Shown: positions 24,598-33,559, numbered from the stretch's first letter. The stretch is DNA of 64,000 nt from Anaerostipes sp. (GCF_018381315.1 NZ_JAGZSD010000020.1:1-64000); one strand, 5' to 3'. A program made the numbers and translations. The notes: a model not told the origin generated them from the sequence alone.

Positions 24598-25347
24598 TTA
24601 ATTAAGTCTGTCTAAATACTCTTCCAGGCAGAGATTCTTTTTCTTCATCTCTCTGGCCGCTTTCTTACCCACATAACGGTAATGCCATGGTTCATATCCG
24701 ATTTTTGTGATGCCTGTCTTATCTTTCGGGTATCTGAGAATAAACCCGTATCTCCAGCTGTTTTTCATCAGCCACTGCTGTTCCTTCCGCTGTTCCTGAG
24801 TCACATCCAGCACTGGATAATCGACAGCTGTAATATCCACTGCCAGACCAGTCTGATGTTCGCTCCTTCCCGGAAGTGCGACCCACATCATTGCCTTCCG
24901 TTTGGCTTCATTTTCTGTATAGCCCTGGTTCAGATACTTATTAATGTCCTGTTCCAAAAGGTAAGACTGCCGCTCTGATGTGCGGTAAGCAGAACATACA
25001 GAGGGATAAAGTCCCTGGCTCCTGGCTGCATTCATCATACGCTGCAGGTCCGGCAGAATTCTGCGGTCAACCTGGCATCCATTTTTTAATGTAAGCAAAT
25101 CTGGCGCATAATAATCCGGCACAGAATTTTCGTGGTTAATCAGCATCAGATTCCAAGAAACAGTTTCCCTATGTTTTATTTGTCTGGGAGTCTCAAATTT
25201 ACTGACTGATATCGGCTTTTTTACTGTCTGCTGTGTGGAGGTACAGTACTGAATGATCTGGATCGACAGAAACCATGTAGCCAGGATTTCCCCTAACAGC
25301 AGGATAAAATATCTGTGTTTTCTTAGTACAGCTTTGTTTTTTCTCAT
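24598..25347 (-). CDS. vanY: VanY-type D-alanyl-D-alanine carboxypeptidase (M15B)
   Basis: 249 residues with one N-terminal transmembrane helix (about 13-33) and an extracellular M15B peptidase domain. Zinc ligands His164 and Asp171 ('SEHQTGLAVD') and His222 with catalytic Glu219 ('EPWHYRYVG') are all present. It trims the terminal D-Ala from peptidoglycan stem peptides. It lies downstream of a histidine kinase/response regulator pair and an associated membrane protein on the same strand. No vanHAX-type resistance genes are present. Confidence 0.85.
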   Translation of the reverse strand: MRKNKAVLRKHRYFILLLGEILATWFLSIQIIQYCTSTQQTVKKPISVSKFETPRQIKHRETVSWNLMLINHENSVPDYYAPDLLTLKNGCQVDRRILPDLQRMMNAARSQGLYPSVCSAYRTSERQSYLLEQDINKYLNQGYTENEAKRKAMMWVALPGRSEHQTGLAVDITAVDYPVLDVTQEQRKEQQWLMKNSWRYGFILRYPKDKTGITKIGYEPWHYRYVGKKAAREMKKKNLCLEEYLDRLN

Positions 25348-25442
25348 TGGTCCGTCACCCTACTTTCCAGAGTTTTTACTCTCTGGTATTATGATAACCG
25401 GATCTTGTATCACAAATCAGTCAAATTTCCATCAAAGTTGTA

Positions 25443-26186
25443 TCATTTGAATTGAATATCCCCCTGGTCATAGTCTCTTTCCGGAAAAATAGAAAGCTCT
25501 CCCTCTTCTGCTAATCGTTTATTGTAAAATACAAACAGATAACGGACACTTTCTGTCCCTGATTTATACCGGACAAAACACTGGCCGCTTTTTCCTCTGA
25601 TGATATCCTGTTCCGCCAATCCAAGATACTCTCCCCATATCCTCACAATGTTGTCGGCATCGGAAGCCCGGATTCCGAATCCGTCGGTATTTTCTACTGA
25701 CAGAATCTTATGGGATGAATCATCTATGGTCACCATAAGACTCTTGTCTTTAGACTGAACGGTCACACTGTGGATTCTCAGACGTCTGGCATAATTTTTT
25801 GTATCCAGGTAGGTTGCCGTAGTCTCATAAAATATCAGGGTATTTTTATCTAACTTAAGGTTTGGAAACATTCCCTGCTTTTTTAATTTCTTCAGTTCAT
25901 TTATACACGTTTTTTTGAGTGAATCAAGTTCTGCTGATCCCCATTCATAAGATTGATCCGTCACAGCAATATCACCGTCTGCATTCTCCGCCTGAATCAT
26001 AATAGATAATTTCTCTTTTATGGACAGTGTGTCTGTCTGGATATCCGATGTATCTTCCACCCTGCTAAGCTCCACCCTGTCTCTCATCTTCCGGTCCTGC
26101 CATCCTGAAACCAGTGAAGGCCAAAAAACACAGGAGGCTGCCAAGGCAATGGCTGCAGTGCAGACCAGCAGATTTTTATACTTCAT
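25443..26186 (-). CDS. membrane-anchored protein of unknown function linked to the histidine kinase
   Basis: About 247 residues. The ATG at 26186 has GGAAGGAG ahead of it and overlaps the kinase stop by 11 nt; upstream starts lie inside the kinase gene. One N-terminal membrane helix (about 5-22) is followed by an extracellular domain. I do not recognise the family. Translational overlap with the kinase suggests a sensor accessory, in the manner of YycH/YycI, but that comparison is only positional. Confidence 0.65.
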   Translation of the reverse strand: MKYKNLLVCTAAIALAASCVFWPSLVSGWQDRKMRDRVELSRVEDTSDIQTDTLSIKEKLSIMIQAENADGDIAVTDQSYEWGSAELDSLKKTCINELKKLKKQGMFPNLKLDKNTLIFYETTATYLDTKNYARRLRIHSVTVQSKDKSLMVTIDDSSHKILSVENTDGFGIRASDADNIVRIWGEYLGLAEQDIIRGKSGQCFVRYKSGTESVRYLFVFYNKRLAEEGELSIFPERDYDQGDIQFK

Positions 26187-27594
26187 GAAGCTGCTCCTTC
26201 CTGAGCCGGATGTTGACTGCCGTCCCTTCAGATATCTTGCTTTCAAACTTCATTTCCCCGCCGTGCAGTTCCACAATGCGCCGGCACAGGGACAGTCCCA
26301 GTCCGGCTCCTCCCTCTTTTCTGGACCGGGACTTGTCTGCCATATAGAAAGCTTCCGTAACTCTTTCCATGTCTTCTTCCGTCATTCCCCTTCCGTTGTC
26401 CTGTATCATCAGAAAATAGTATGTTTCATGCGATCTTCCTTCAAACCGGATCCGGCCGGATTCACCCACTGCCTTTCTCGCATTGTCAATCAGATTCAGA
26501 CACAGGCTCTGAAGCAGATCCGGCTCTCCCAAGACTGTTCCCTCTGCAAAAGAACAGTTAAAACTGATGCCTGACATTTTCAGCTGAGGCTCCACCAGCC
26601 GCTGTACTTTTTCAAAAAGCTCAGAGACCAAAACCGGCCTCAATGAAATCTCCTGCTTATCCAGAACAATCAGATCCATAAGTTTTAAGGACAGGGACTC
26701 CAGACGTCTTCCCTCCTCAAAGATATAGTTGGCTGCCTGAAATCTCTGCTGCTCACTGAGCCCTCTGGACCTGAGAGTATCCGCATAACCTATGATAGAT
26801 GTCATGGGTGTCTTCAGTTCATGTGCAAAACTTCCCATAAACATTTCCTGCCGAAGCGCCGCATCTTTCAGCTCACAGATCTTCTGCTCCAGCTGCCCGG
26901 CCATAGAATTAAAATCTTCTGCCAGAGAACCAATTTCATCCTCTGAGGTTATCTCAGAACGTGTTTTTAAATCACCTGCTGCATATGTCCTGACTGCCTT
27001 GGAAAGAATCCTCAGCGGACGGGTCAGCCAGTTTGTAAGACAAAAGACAGCGACTCCCAGCGTCAGGATTAAAATCAGAGATATTTTTTGGTAAAGCGCA
27101 AGCTGGCTTTTTTTCATTTCATACAGCGCAGAAATATCCCTGACATTTTCTAAATAAAACACCTTATCATCTACAGTAAACCTGCAGGCAGACTGAAGAT
27201 AATATCTGCTGTTCTGCTTAAGAATCGAATATCCGGCATGTTTGGCATCTAATTTTTTCATGACTGTATCCGGCACCCGGAAGTTAAGATCCGAAAACAG
27301 CTGACGGCAACGGCTGTCACAGATGCGGAACTTTCTCTCCTTTCCCGGCGAGGAAAGACTGATAGAACCGGCCAGCTTTTTTACCGTGTTTTCCGGCGAA
27401 CTGCTGTCCGGCGGAGAAACCGCAATGGAAGCCCCCAGTGTAGCCCGGAAAATGTCATTTTCCTGATAAGCCATTTCTACCGTCTGGCGCAGGGAGGACT
27501 GAAAAGAAGACTGTATCAAAAAATATCCTCCGACACTGAAGGTCAGCATTGTAACTGTAATGATGCTAAAAAATACTTTTAAAGAAAACCTCAT
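26176..27594 (-). CDS. sensor histidine kinase (HAMP, HisKA, HATPase)
   Basis: 472 residues. Transmembrane helices lie at about 7-29 and 171-190 and enclose an extracellular sensor of about 140 residues with a Cys pair (Cys92, Cys96). HAMP follows, then HisKA with phospho-acceptor His258 ('FAHELKTPMTSIIGY'), and a HATPase with N box 'NLIDNARKA', 'DNGRGM' and 'GAGLGLSL'. It overlaps the response regulator gene by 4 nt (ATGA) and is the cognate partner. The VanY neighbour suggests a cell-wall signal. Confidence 0.9.
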   Translation of the reverse strand: MRFSLKVFFSIITVTMLTFSVGGYFLIQSSFQSSLRQTVEMAYQENDIFRATLGASIAVSPPDSSSPENTVKKLAGSISLSSPGKERKFRICDSRCRQLFSDLNFRVPDTVMKKLDAKHAGYSILKQNSRYYLQSACRFTVDDKVFYLENVRDISALYEMKKSQLALYQKISLILILTLGVAVFCLTNWLTRPLRILSKAVRTYAAGDLKTRSEITSEDEIGSLAEDFNSMAGQLEQKICELKDAALRQEMFMGSFAHELKTPMTSIIGYADTLRSRGLSEQQRFQAANYIFEEGRRLESLSLKLMDLIVLDKQEISLRPVLVSELFEKVQRLVEPQLKMSGISFNCSFAEGTVLGEPDLLQSLCLNLIDNARKAVGESGRIRFEGRSHETYYFLMIQDNGRGMTEEDMERVTEAFYMADKSRSRKEGGAGLGLSLCRRIVELHGGEMKFESKISEGTAVNIRLRKEQLHEV

Positions 27595-28250
27595 TCCTGA
27601 TCCTCCAGGCGGTAACCGACTTTATAAACAGTCTTGATCTTATGCTCCCATCCGATCTTTTTACGAAGCCGCTGTACATGCAGATCCACCGTCCTGCTGT
27701 CGCCCATGTAACTGCTGTCCCAGATCTTTTCATAGATATAATCCCGGAACAGGGCAATGTTTTTATTTTGGATCAAAAGAAGGAGCAGTTCATACTCCTT
27801 CACTGTTAAGTTCACAGGCCTCCCCTGCTTTTTTACGATCCTTGCAGACAGATCTATCTCCAGATCTCCGATGGATATACTGCTTTCCGTCTTATGATAA
27901 CGTCTGAGCACCGACTCCACCCTTGCCAGAAGCTCTGCAATCTCAAACGGCTTGGCCAGATAATCGTCAGCCCCCGCTTTGAGCCCCTTTACTTTATCCT
28001 CCGTAGATGACTTGGCTGTGAGAAATATGACCGGAATTCCTAACGGCCTGATATAATCCATCAGCTCATATCCGTCAATCTCAGGCAGCATAACGTCCAA
28101 AAGGATCAGGTCAAACGTCTCCTGCTCCAGCAGGTCAGCTGCCTTGGCTCCGTCAAAAGCACAGCTTAAGGAGTATCCTGCTGCTGCCAGGTTCATCTGG
28201 ATTAGATTGGATATGGCAGGCTCATCTTCTACAATCAAAATATGATTCAT
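27591..28250 (-). CDS. OmpR/PhoB family response regulator
   Basis: 219 residues. Receiver domain with phospho-acceptor Asp52 ('LILLDVMLP'), Thr in 'FLTAKSS' and Lys100 ('LAKPFE'); C-terminal winged helix (about 125-219) with 'LTVKEYELLLLLIQNKNIALFRDYIYEKIW'. It resembles VanR/PhoP-type regulators. First gene of a run regulator-kinase-membrane protein-VanY; it probably controls this run and other wall genes. Confidence 0.92.
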   Translation of the reverse strand: MNHILIVEDEPAISNLIQMNLAAAGYSLSCAFDGAKAADLLEQETFDLILLDVMLPEIDGYELMDYIRPLGIPVIFLTAKSSTEDKVKGLKAGADDYLAKPFEIAELLARVESVLRRYHKTESSISIGDLEIDLSARIVKKQGRPVNLTVKEYELLLLLIQNKNIALFRDYIYEKIWDSSYMGDSRTVDLHVQRLRKKIGWEHKIKTVYKVGYRLEDQE

Positions 28251-28331
28251 TTCCTTCTCCTTTGCTTTTCACATTGATCACAGCCAATATATCATCTTTT
28301 TGTATCTTTTTTGCATCATCTGATCCTAAAC

Positions 28332-28940
28332 TTACAGATCCAGAAATGCAAATGGTTCCTCATCCTTTACAAAATGCATCAGCATGTAGGCACACATAAT
28401 AGCCACATGTTCTTCCTTCAAAATCCTTTTCGCTTCGTTTTTATCTGCCAGAATAATCTCAATCTCTTCTGAATCCTCCTGTCCTGTTTTGCTCGGTGTC
28501 CCGCTGGCATATCCGTAAATCGTGGCGCAGGATTCATCTGTCATGCCCACAGACATAAAACCGGGCTTTTCATACATAGGATCCGCCTGGATCACATCCA
28601 GCTCCAGCCCGGTTTCCTCTTTTAATTCACGGACTCCTGCCTCTCTGTAATCTTCTCCGTCTTCCACCAGGCCAGCCGGGAATTCATAAATATAATCATC
28701 AATCGAATACCGGTACTGCTTTACCAGAACAACTTTGTCTCTTTTCTCTCCGTAAAGGCTGTAAACAATGATTCCGTCCGGAGTATTTTTTTTGGTTTTC
28801 AGCTTCATGCGGTCCATGTTTTTAACTCTGGATGCGATGTAATAATTCAGCGGTTTTCCCACACGGTTTGTTCCCTTTAAATGATATAAGTTCAAATGTG
28901 GATTGTCCGTCAGTTTCTTTACTTCTTTTATTTTTCCCAT
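28332..28940 (-). CDS. NUDIX hydrolase
   Basis: About 202 residues; the ATG at 28940 sits 8 nt from AAGGAG, better than the GTG three codons earlier. The NUDIX box is 'GLVEDGEDYREAGVRELKEETGLEL' (about residues 94-118), with the full set of acidic metal ligands. The N-terminal part and 'VVLVKQYRYSIDDYIYEFPAGL' resemble ADP-ribose/ADP-sugar pyrophosphatases. It probably hydrolyses ADP-ribose or a similar nucleoside diphosphate. Single gene. Confidence 0.85.
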   Translation of the reverse strand: MGKIKEVKKLTDNPHLNLYHLKGTNRVGKPLNYYIASRVKNMDRMKLKTKKNTPDGIIVYSLYGEKRDKVVLVKQYRYSIDDYIYEFPAGLVEDGEDYREAGVRELKEETGLELDVIQADPMYEKPGFMSVGMTDESCATIYGYASGTPSKTGQEDSEEIEIILADKNEAKRILKEEHVAIMCAYMLMHFVKDEEPFAFLDL

Positions 28941-29003
28941 AATACACACTCCTTTTTAATGCTTCTATTATATCGGATATTTTTTCCGGCGGAAACCTCT
29001 TTC

Positions 29004-29768
29004 TTACAGAACAAGTGCACATTCCAGTGCCAGATGAAAGTATTTGTGAAAACCAGTGATTCCGTATTCTTTGAGATCTCTGATTTCCCATTCATCCGAA
29101 TCCAAACTGTCGGCTCCATATAAGAACGGAAGAAACCTGACATCTCTGAACTGTGTCACTGCCAATGCGGCAGAGCATTCCATCTCCACAGCAAGACAGC
29201 CCTGTTCTTTTCGTTCTTCAACAACTCTGCGCGTCTCTCTGTACACTGCATCTGTTGTCCATGTCTTTCCCGTCACATAAGGAAGACCGGTCTTTTTTAA
29301 ACAGGATTCCAGCTTACGCATAGATCCTTCCTCCGTGTATATCTCTTCACTGGATGGTATGTAATGGTAGCTGGTGCCCTCATCCCGGACTGCTGATGAC
29401 GGAATGATAATCCTGTCCCGGACTTTCTCCTGGTCGAGAACCCCGCAGCATCCGAACATCACAATACTTTCAGCTCCCATGGCTATCACTTCTTCCAAAC
29501 CTGCTGTGCAGGCAGGTGCTCCCACCCGAGATAAGAAAAGCGCAATCTGCTTTCCCTTATAGATTATTTCGTAAACCGGAACAGCACCATTTGCAGAACA
29601 GAGCTCTGCGATTACCTTTCCTTTCATCTTCCCAGCAAATTTTTCTGTCATCGTTTCAGAAAAGGTTGTAATGCATACCTTGGGAAAATCCGGTTCTGGC
29701 TTTATAACATCTTCCGGATTTATAAATGCAGTCTTTTCATAATCGAAACGTTCAAATATTGTTGCCAT
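29004..29768 (-). CDS. nucleoside phosphorylase (uridine/purine phosphorylase fold)
   Basis: 254 residues of the PNP/UDP family. 'LSRVGAPACTAGLEEVIAMGAESIVMFGCCGVL' carries the phosphate-binding and fold motif, and 'CLAVEMECSAALAVTQFRDVRFLPFLYGADSL' the nucleoside-binding Met-Glu. It splits a nucleoside with phosphate into base and ribose-1-phosphate. It follows a TetR gene by 1 bp and shares its promoter, so it is probably under that regulator. Base preference cannot be told from sequence. Confidence 0.85.
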   Translation of the reverse strand: MATIFERFDYEKTAFINPEDVIKPEPDFPKVCITTFSETMTEKFAGKMKGKVIAELCSANGAVPVYEIIYKGKQIALFLSRVGAPACTAGLEEVIAMGAESIVMFGCCGVLDQEKVRDRIIIPSSAVRDEGTSYHYIPSSEEIYTEEGSMRKLESCLKKTGLPYVTGKTWTTDAVYRETRRVVEERKEQGCLAVEMECSAALAVTQFRDVRFLPFLYGADSLDSDEWEIRDLKEYGITGFHKYFHLALECALVL

Positions 29769-29769
29769 T

Positions 29770-30357
29770 TTACTCCCCCTGTATAACTAATAATTTACGG
29801 ATCTCCTTCAGCATTCTTTTGGGGATCTCTTTGTTCACCGGCATAAGTTTGCTGTACATCCGAACCCCCTGATATGAAAAAATGATTAAGTCAAAAACTG
29901 CCGGTATATCAATATGATGAAATTCTCCCCGGTCAATGCCGTATTGAATTAATTTTTCCCATGTGTCATAAGACTGCAGGTATTGGTTATATAAAACATT
30001 CCCGCCGGAACTGTTTTCTTTGATACTGAAATATTCATAGATGGCTGTGCTCAGGGAATGCCCGCTGTCGATCATCTCGGCTTCATAACGCTCTAACACA
30101 TCATCCAGTATCTGAACAGCGGGCAGCCCAAGCTTTATTTTAGCCTGAAATTCATCGTCCTGACACTTCATCATATCATCTGTTATCTCCTTAAATATTT
30201 CTTTTGTACTGCTGTAATGACAGTAAAGACCTCCCCGGCTAAGCCCTGTGATATCACAAATATCCTTCATGGTGACATCTTTGAAGCCCTTATTGGCAAA
30301 CATGAGACAAGCCTGCTCCTTAATCAGTTTTTTAGTTGCTTTCCCTCGCTTATTCAT
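29770..30357 (-). CDS. TetR family regulator
   Basis: 195 residues with helix-turn-helix 'VTMKDICDITGLSRGGLYCHYSSTKEIFKEI' at about 25-55. Its own promoter contains a palindrome in the spacer (30394-30422), so autorepression is likely, and the nucleoside phosphorylase behind it is co-regulated. The ligand is unknown; a nucleoside or base would fit. Confidence 0.88.
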   Translation of the reverse strand: MNKRGKATKKLIKEQACLMFANKGFKDVTMKDICDITGLSRGGLYCHYSSTKEIFKEITDDMMKCQDDEFQAKIKLGLPAVQILDDVLERYEAEMIDSGHSLSTAIYEYFSIKENSSGGNVLYNQYLQSYDTWEKLIQYGIDRGEFHHIDIPAVFDLIIFSYQGVRMYSKLMPVNKEIPKRMLKEIRKLLVIQGE

Positions 30358-30393
30358 CCTTCCTCCATTTCCGACACCACTGTCTTTTTATAT

Positions 30394-30422
30394 ATTATGC
30401 GACACAAACGTCGGAAAGTCAA
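30394..30422 (-). promoter_or_regulatory. TetR promoter with operator in the spacer
   Basis: On the minus strand TTGACT (30417-30422), 17 bp, CATAAT (30394-30399). The spacer contains CGACGTTTGTGTCG (30400-30413), with CGAC/GTCG arms, and GTCGGAAA (30410-30417) matches TTTCCGAC at 30368-30375 as a second inverted pair. This is a textbook site for a self-repressing TetR protein. Confidence 0.7.
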
Positions 30423-30480
30423 GAAAAGACATTTTGACCAGTTCTCCGGCTTGCTGTCTCAGAGATGTAAGATTTTCTAA

Positions 30481-30580
30481 CTTTCAGCAAAGCTTCTCCG
30501 GCGGCCCGTTCGGAACTCACTTCGTTCAAACAGCCTCACTGCGCTTTGCGCACCGCCTCCGAAGCGCTTCGCGCGATAAG
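30481..30580. repeat. GC-rich palindrome cluster (dispersed-repeat-like)
   Basis: About 100 bp, much richer in G+C than its flanks, packed with small inverted repeats: GTTC-G-GAAC, TGCGC-TTT-GCGCA and GAAGCGCTTC, plus GGCGG/CCGCC arms about 50 bp apart. Read on the minus strand it gives a short RLFERSEFRT-like peptide, a translation seen with dispersed palindromic repeats rather than genes. No gene covers it. It may be a REP-like element. Confidence 0.55.
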
Positions 30581-30645
30581 GTATACTTAACTTATTGTTA
30601 GGAATGTGTTGATCTCTTAGTTTTATTGCAGAAAGGATGGTTTTT

Positions 30646-30981
30646 ATGGATATTGGCGAAGGTATGAAAAAGATTCTGCTGGCAGGTATCGGGGCTGCAG
30701 CCACGACTGCTGAATCTGCCAAAGACATTGTGGATGACCTGGTAAAAAAGGGAGAACTCACTGTTGAACAGGGCAAGGTCGTAAATGAAGAACTGAAGCA
30801 CAAGGCAAAGGACAAACTGAAAGATCATGTGACAGTGAATATTGTAACGGAATCCGGAAATCTTATGGACGCTGTGGATACGATGTCTGAAGAGGAACTG
30901 GAGCTTTTAAAAGAAAAGATTCGTGAAAAAGAACAGCAGGACACACAAGCACCGGAGGATTCAGAAGAAAATGAGCAGTGA
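30646..30981 (+). CDS. small coiled-coil (phasin-like) protein paired with UbiB kinase
   Basis: About 111 residues from the ATG at 30646, which lies 8 nt from AAGGA. Residues 5-40 ('KKILLAGIGAAATTAESAKDIVDDLVKKGELTVEQGKVVNEEL') resemble the small phasin/PhaF-like helical proteins; the C-terminus is acidic and charged. Its stop overlaps the UbiB-type kinase start by 11 nt, a pairing common in clostridia. It is probably a partner of the kinase; biochemical role unknown. Confidence 0.8.
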   Translation: MDIGEGMKKILLAGIGAAATTAESAKDIVDDLVKKGELTVEQGKVVNEELKHKAKDKLKDHVTVNIVTESGNLMDAVDTMSEEELELLKEKIREKEQQDTQAPEDSEENEQ

Positions 30982-32551
30982 CGTCTCCAGCCAGAGATTC
31001 CTGGACATACTTAAGGTTCTGAAAAAACACCATCTTTCCCGGGGCATGACCCCTGAGAAGCTGAAAGAAATTTTTGAGGAGCTGGGTCCCACCTATGTGA
31101 AGCTGGGGCAGATCATGTCCATGCGCTCTGATATGCTCCCGGAAGCATACTGCGATGAGTTAAAAAAACTCAGGACAGAAGTAAGGCCAATGGAATACTC
31201 ATTGGTCAGACAGGTAATTGAACAGGAGCTGGGCCGCCCTTTGGACTCGGTGTTTTCCAAAGTCCGGGAGGCTCCTTTGGGCTCAGCTTCCATCGCCCAG
31301 GTACACTTGGCTGTCCTCTCCGATGGAAGGCAGGCTGTCATTAAAGTCCAAAGGCCTCATATCCGAGAGACCATGGAAAAAGACATCCATTTGCTGAAAA
31401 AAGCAGCAAAACTCCTGAAAGCCGCCATGGGAACCGGGGATTTGATTGATTTTGGAACCATCCTGGATGAGCTTTGGAAAACATCTCAGGAAGAGATGGA
31501 CTTCATCCGGGAAGCTGATAATCTTCTTACATTTTATGAGAATCAAAAGGATATTTCTTATATTACCTGCCCCAAGGTATTTACAGAGTTTACAACACCG
31601 CGCCTTCTCACCATGTCTTACATTGACGGAATCCAGATTGACCATAAATCAGCTCTGGAAAAGGCCGGCTATGATCTGACAGAGATCGGTGAAAAAGCCG
31701 CTGAAAATTATTGCAAACAGATCTTGGAAGACGGTTTTTTTCATGCAGATCCCCATCCGGGAAATCTCTGGATCGCCGGAGGCCGGATCGCATGGCTGGA
31801 TCTTGGTATGACAGGACGTCTGTCCGATCACTACAAGCAGCTTCTCAGAAAAGCAATTTCGGCTATTTTGAAACATGATATTTATACTTTAAAAAATGTT
31901 CTGTTGACGCTGGGTGAGCCAAGAGACCGCATCAATCATGCCAGACTGTACACTGATGTAGATGATATTGTCAGCCGTTATATGACCATGGATTTCGGTG
32001 AAATGCGCTTGGGGGACCTGATCGAAAAGCTTTTGGATCTTGTAAAAAAGCATAAGATTGCAATCAGTCCGGACATTACCCTGCTGGGACGCAGCATGGT
32101 CACAATGGAAGGAACCCTGGCTGCCTGTTCTCCTGATGTCAATATGCTGAAAATCCTCTCTATGCATATGTCATCCATCATCTATAATGATTTTGACTGG
32201 AAGAAGGAATTGGTCCACCGCGGCCGCACGGCTTATGCCTCCCTGGATAAATCTATAGAGATTCCGTCACAGCTTTCGGACCTGTTAAATATCACAAAAA
32301 ACGGACAGACAAAGCTGAACTTTGAACTGACAGACACAGAAGACTGGCTGAAGGAAATACACCGTTCGGCAGGGTATCTGGTTTTAGGCTTAATCGCTTC
32401 CGCTCTTTTTATTGGTTCAAGCCTTCTGTGCATGACGGAAATAAAGCCCCGGATCATGGATATGCCATGGATCAGCTTTGCAGGGTTTTCCCTGTCAGGT
32501 ATTCTTATTCTGTACCTGCTGTTCCGTATTTTATTCCGAGGCAAAACATAA
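30971..32551 (+). CDS. ubiB: ABC1/UbiB (AarF) atypical kinase family protein
   Basis: About 526 residues, start at the ATG at 30971 (GGAGG 12 nt ahead). The family blocks are the KxGQ motif 'YVKLGQIMSMRSDMLP', the Ala-rich loop 'APLGSASIAQVH', 'VIKVQRPH' and 'FFHADPHPGNLWI...LDLGMTG'. The C-terminus has two transmembrane helices (about 455-520). In respiring bacteria UbiB supports ubiquinone synthesis; this anaerobe shows no sign of quinone genes here, so the role is probably in lipid or isoprenoid handling. ATPase rather than protein kinase activity is expected. Confidence 0.88.
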   Translation: MSSDVSSQRFLDILKVLKKHHLSRGMTPEKLKEIFEELGPTYVKLGQIMSMRSDMLPEAYCDELKKLRTEVRPMEYSLVRQVIEQELGRPLDSVFSKVREAPLGSASIAQVHLAVLSDGRQAVIKVQRPHIRETMEKDIHLLKKAAKLLKAAMGTGDLIDFGTILDELWKTSQEEMDFIREADNLLTFYENQKDISYITCPKVFTEFTTPRLLTMSYIDGIQIDHKSALEKAGYDLTEIGEKAAENYCKQILEDGFFHADPHPGNLWIAGGRIAWLDLGMTGRLSDHYKQLLRKAISAILKHDIYTLKNVLLTLGEPRDRINHARLYTDVDDIVSRYMTMDFGEMRLGDLIEKLLDLVKKHKIAISPDITLLGRSMVTMEGTLAACSPDVNMLKILSMHMSSIIYNDFDWKKELVHRGRTAYASLDKSIEIPSQLSDLLNITKNGQTKLNFELTDTEDWLKEIHRSAGYLVLGLIASALFIGSSLLCMTEIKPRIMDMPWISFAGFSLSGILILYLLFRILFRGKT

Positions 32552-32552
32552 A

Positions 32553-32628
32553 AACGCTGAGATCTGATGTATAACCATCATTTTCTCAGCGTTCTTTTTG
32601 GTTTCAGATGAAACGGAACTGTCCGTTT
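32553..32628 (+). terminator. two stacked terminators after ubiB
   Basis: AACGCTGAGA (32553-32562) pairs with TCTCAGCGTT (32584-32593), followed by CTTTTT. A second hairpin, AAACGGA-ACTG-TCCGTTT (32611-32628), is followed by TATTTTTC. Confidence 0.85.
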
Positions 32629-32645
32629 TATTTTTCTTCAATTCT

Positions 32646-33515
32646 TTATGGAAGCTCTAAAATACAGTCCTGCAGACGTTCAATGAATCTTCTGCCTGCC
32701 ATGGAAATGCTGTTTCTGTCTTTATAACCTATAGCAATTGTCCGGGTAACCGGAGGATCTGTAGGCCGCAGTGCAAGACGGTAGTTTGTCCTGTGCAGTA
32801 TGAGTTCAGCAAGAATGCTGACACCCAGGCCGGCCTCCACCATCGTCATAATTGAATAATCATCATGGATCGTATATTTGACATTCGGAGTGATGCCAAC
32901 CGACTTAAAACACTCTAAAGGCTCATAATAATGCCCTTCTTCCAGAAGGATAAATGGTTCCGGTGCCAAATCTTCCAAGGGGATCACGTCTTTTTTGGCC
33001 AGGGGATGGTTTTTGGGCAAAACAGCCAGCATATCGCCCTCTTTCAGAGTCATTGTTGAAATCCCGTTTGCAGCATGAGGATTGATAAACCCAAAATCAA
33101 TGGCACCTGTTTTTATCCATTCCTGAATGGAAGTATAATCTCCCTGGTGAATAACAAACTCTACCCCCGGATACTGTTCTTTAAATTCTTTCAGCAGCAC
33201 AGGAAGCCAATGGGCTGAAATACTGGAGATGGTGCCCATACGGATGAGACCTGTCTCCAATCCTTTGATCTCCTTTGTTTTTTCCTGTACTGCCTGATAT
33301 TGATATACCATTCGCTCAATATAAGGATAAAGTTCTTCTCCCTCCAAGGTCAGCTTTGTTCCGGTGCGGAAACGGTGTACCAGCTTTATGGACAATTCTT
33401 TCTCCAAAGATGAGATCATCTGGCTCATGGCAGACTGTGTATATCCCATGGCTTCTGCCGCCTTAGAGAAACTTCCCGTCTCAACGATTTTGTGCAGTGC
33501 AAGATACCGATTCAT
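32646..33515 (-). CDS. LysR family regulator
   Basis: 289 residues with N-terminal helix-turn-helix 'GSFSKAAEAMGYTQSAMSQMISSLEKEL' and an effector domain after residue 90. It is divergent from the phzF-like gene with about 100 bp between them, the usual arrangement for control of that neighbour. Ligand unknown. Confidence 0.88.
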   Translation of the reverse strand: MNRYLALHKIVETGSFSKAAEAMGYTQSAMSQMISSLEKELSIKLVHRFRTGTKLTLEGEELYPYIERMVYQYQAVQEKTKEIKGLETGLIRMGTISSISAHWLPVLLKEFKEQYPGVEFVIHQGDYTSIQEWIKTGAIDFGFINPHAANGISTMTLKEGDMLAVLPKNHPLAKKDVIPLEDLAPEPFILLEEGHYYEPLECFKSVGITPNVKYTIHDDYSIMTMVEAGLGVSILAELILHRTNYRLALRPTDPPVTRTIAIGYKDRNSISMAGRRFIERLQDCILELP

Positions 33516-33559
33516 ATTTTACTTCACTTTCTCTAATGTTATCTTTAAAAACTTTTGTT

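Noticed and set aside
30477..30815. minus-strand frame of 112 codons over the palindrome cluster
   Set aside because: It overlaps a real plus-strand gene and its N-terminal part is antisense; the RLFERSEFRT-like end comes from the repeat.
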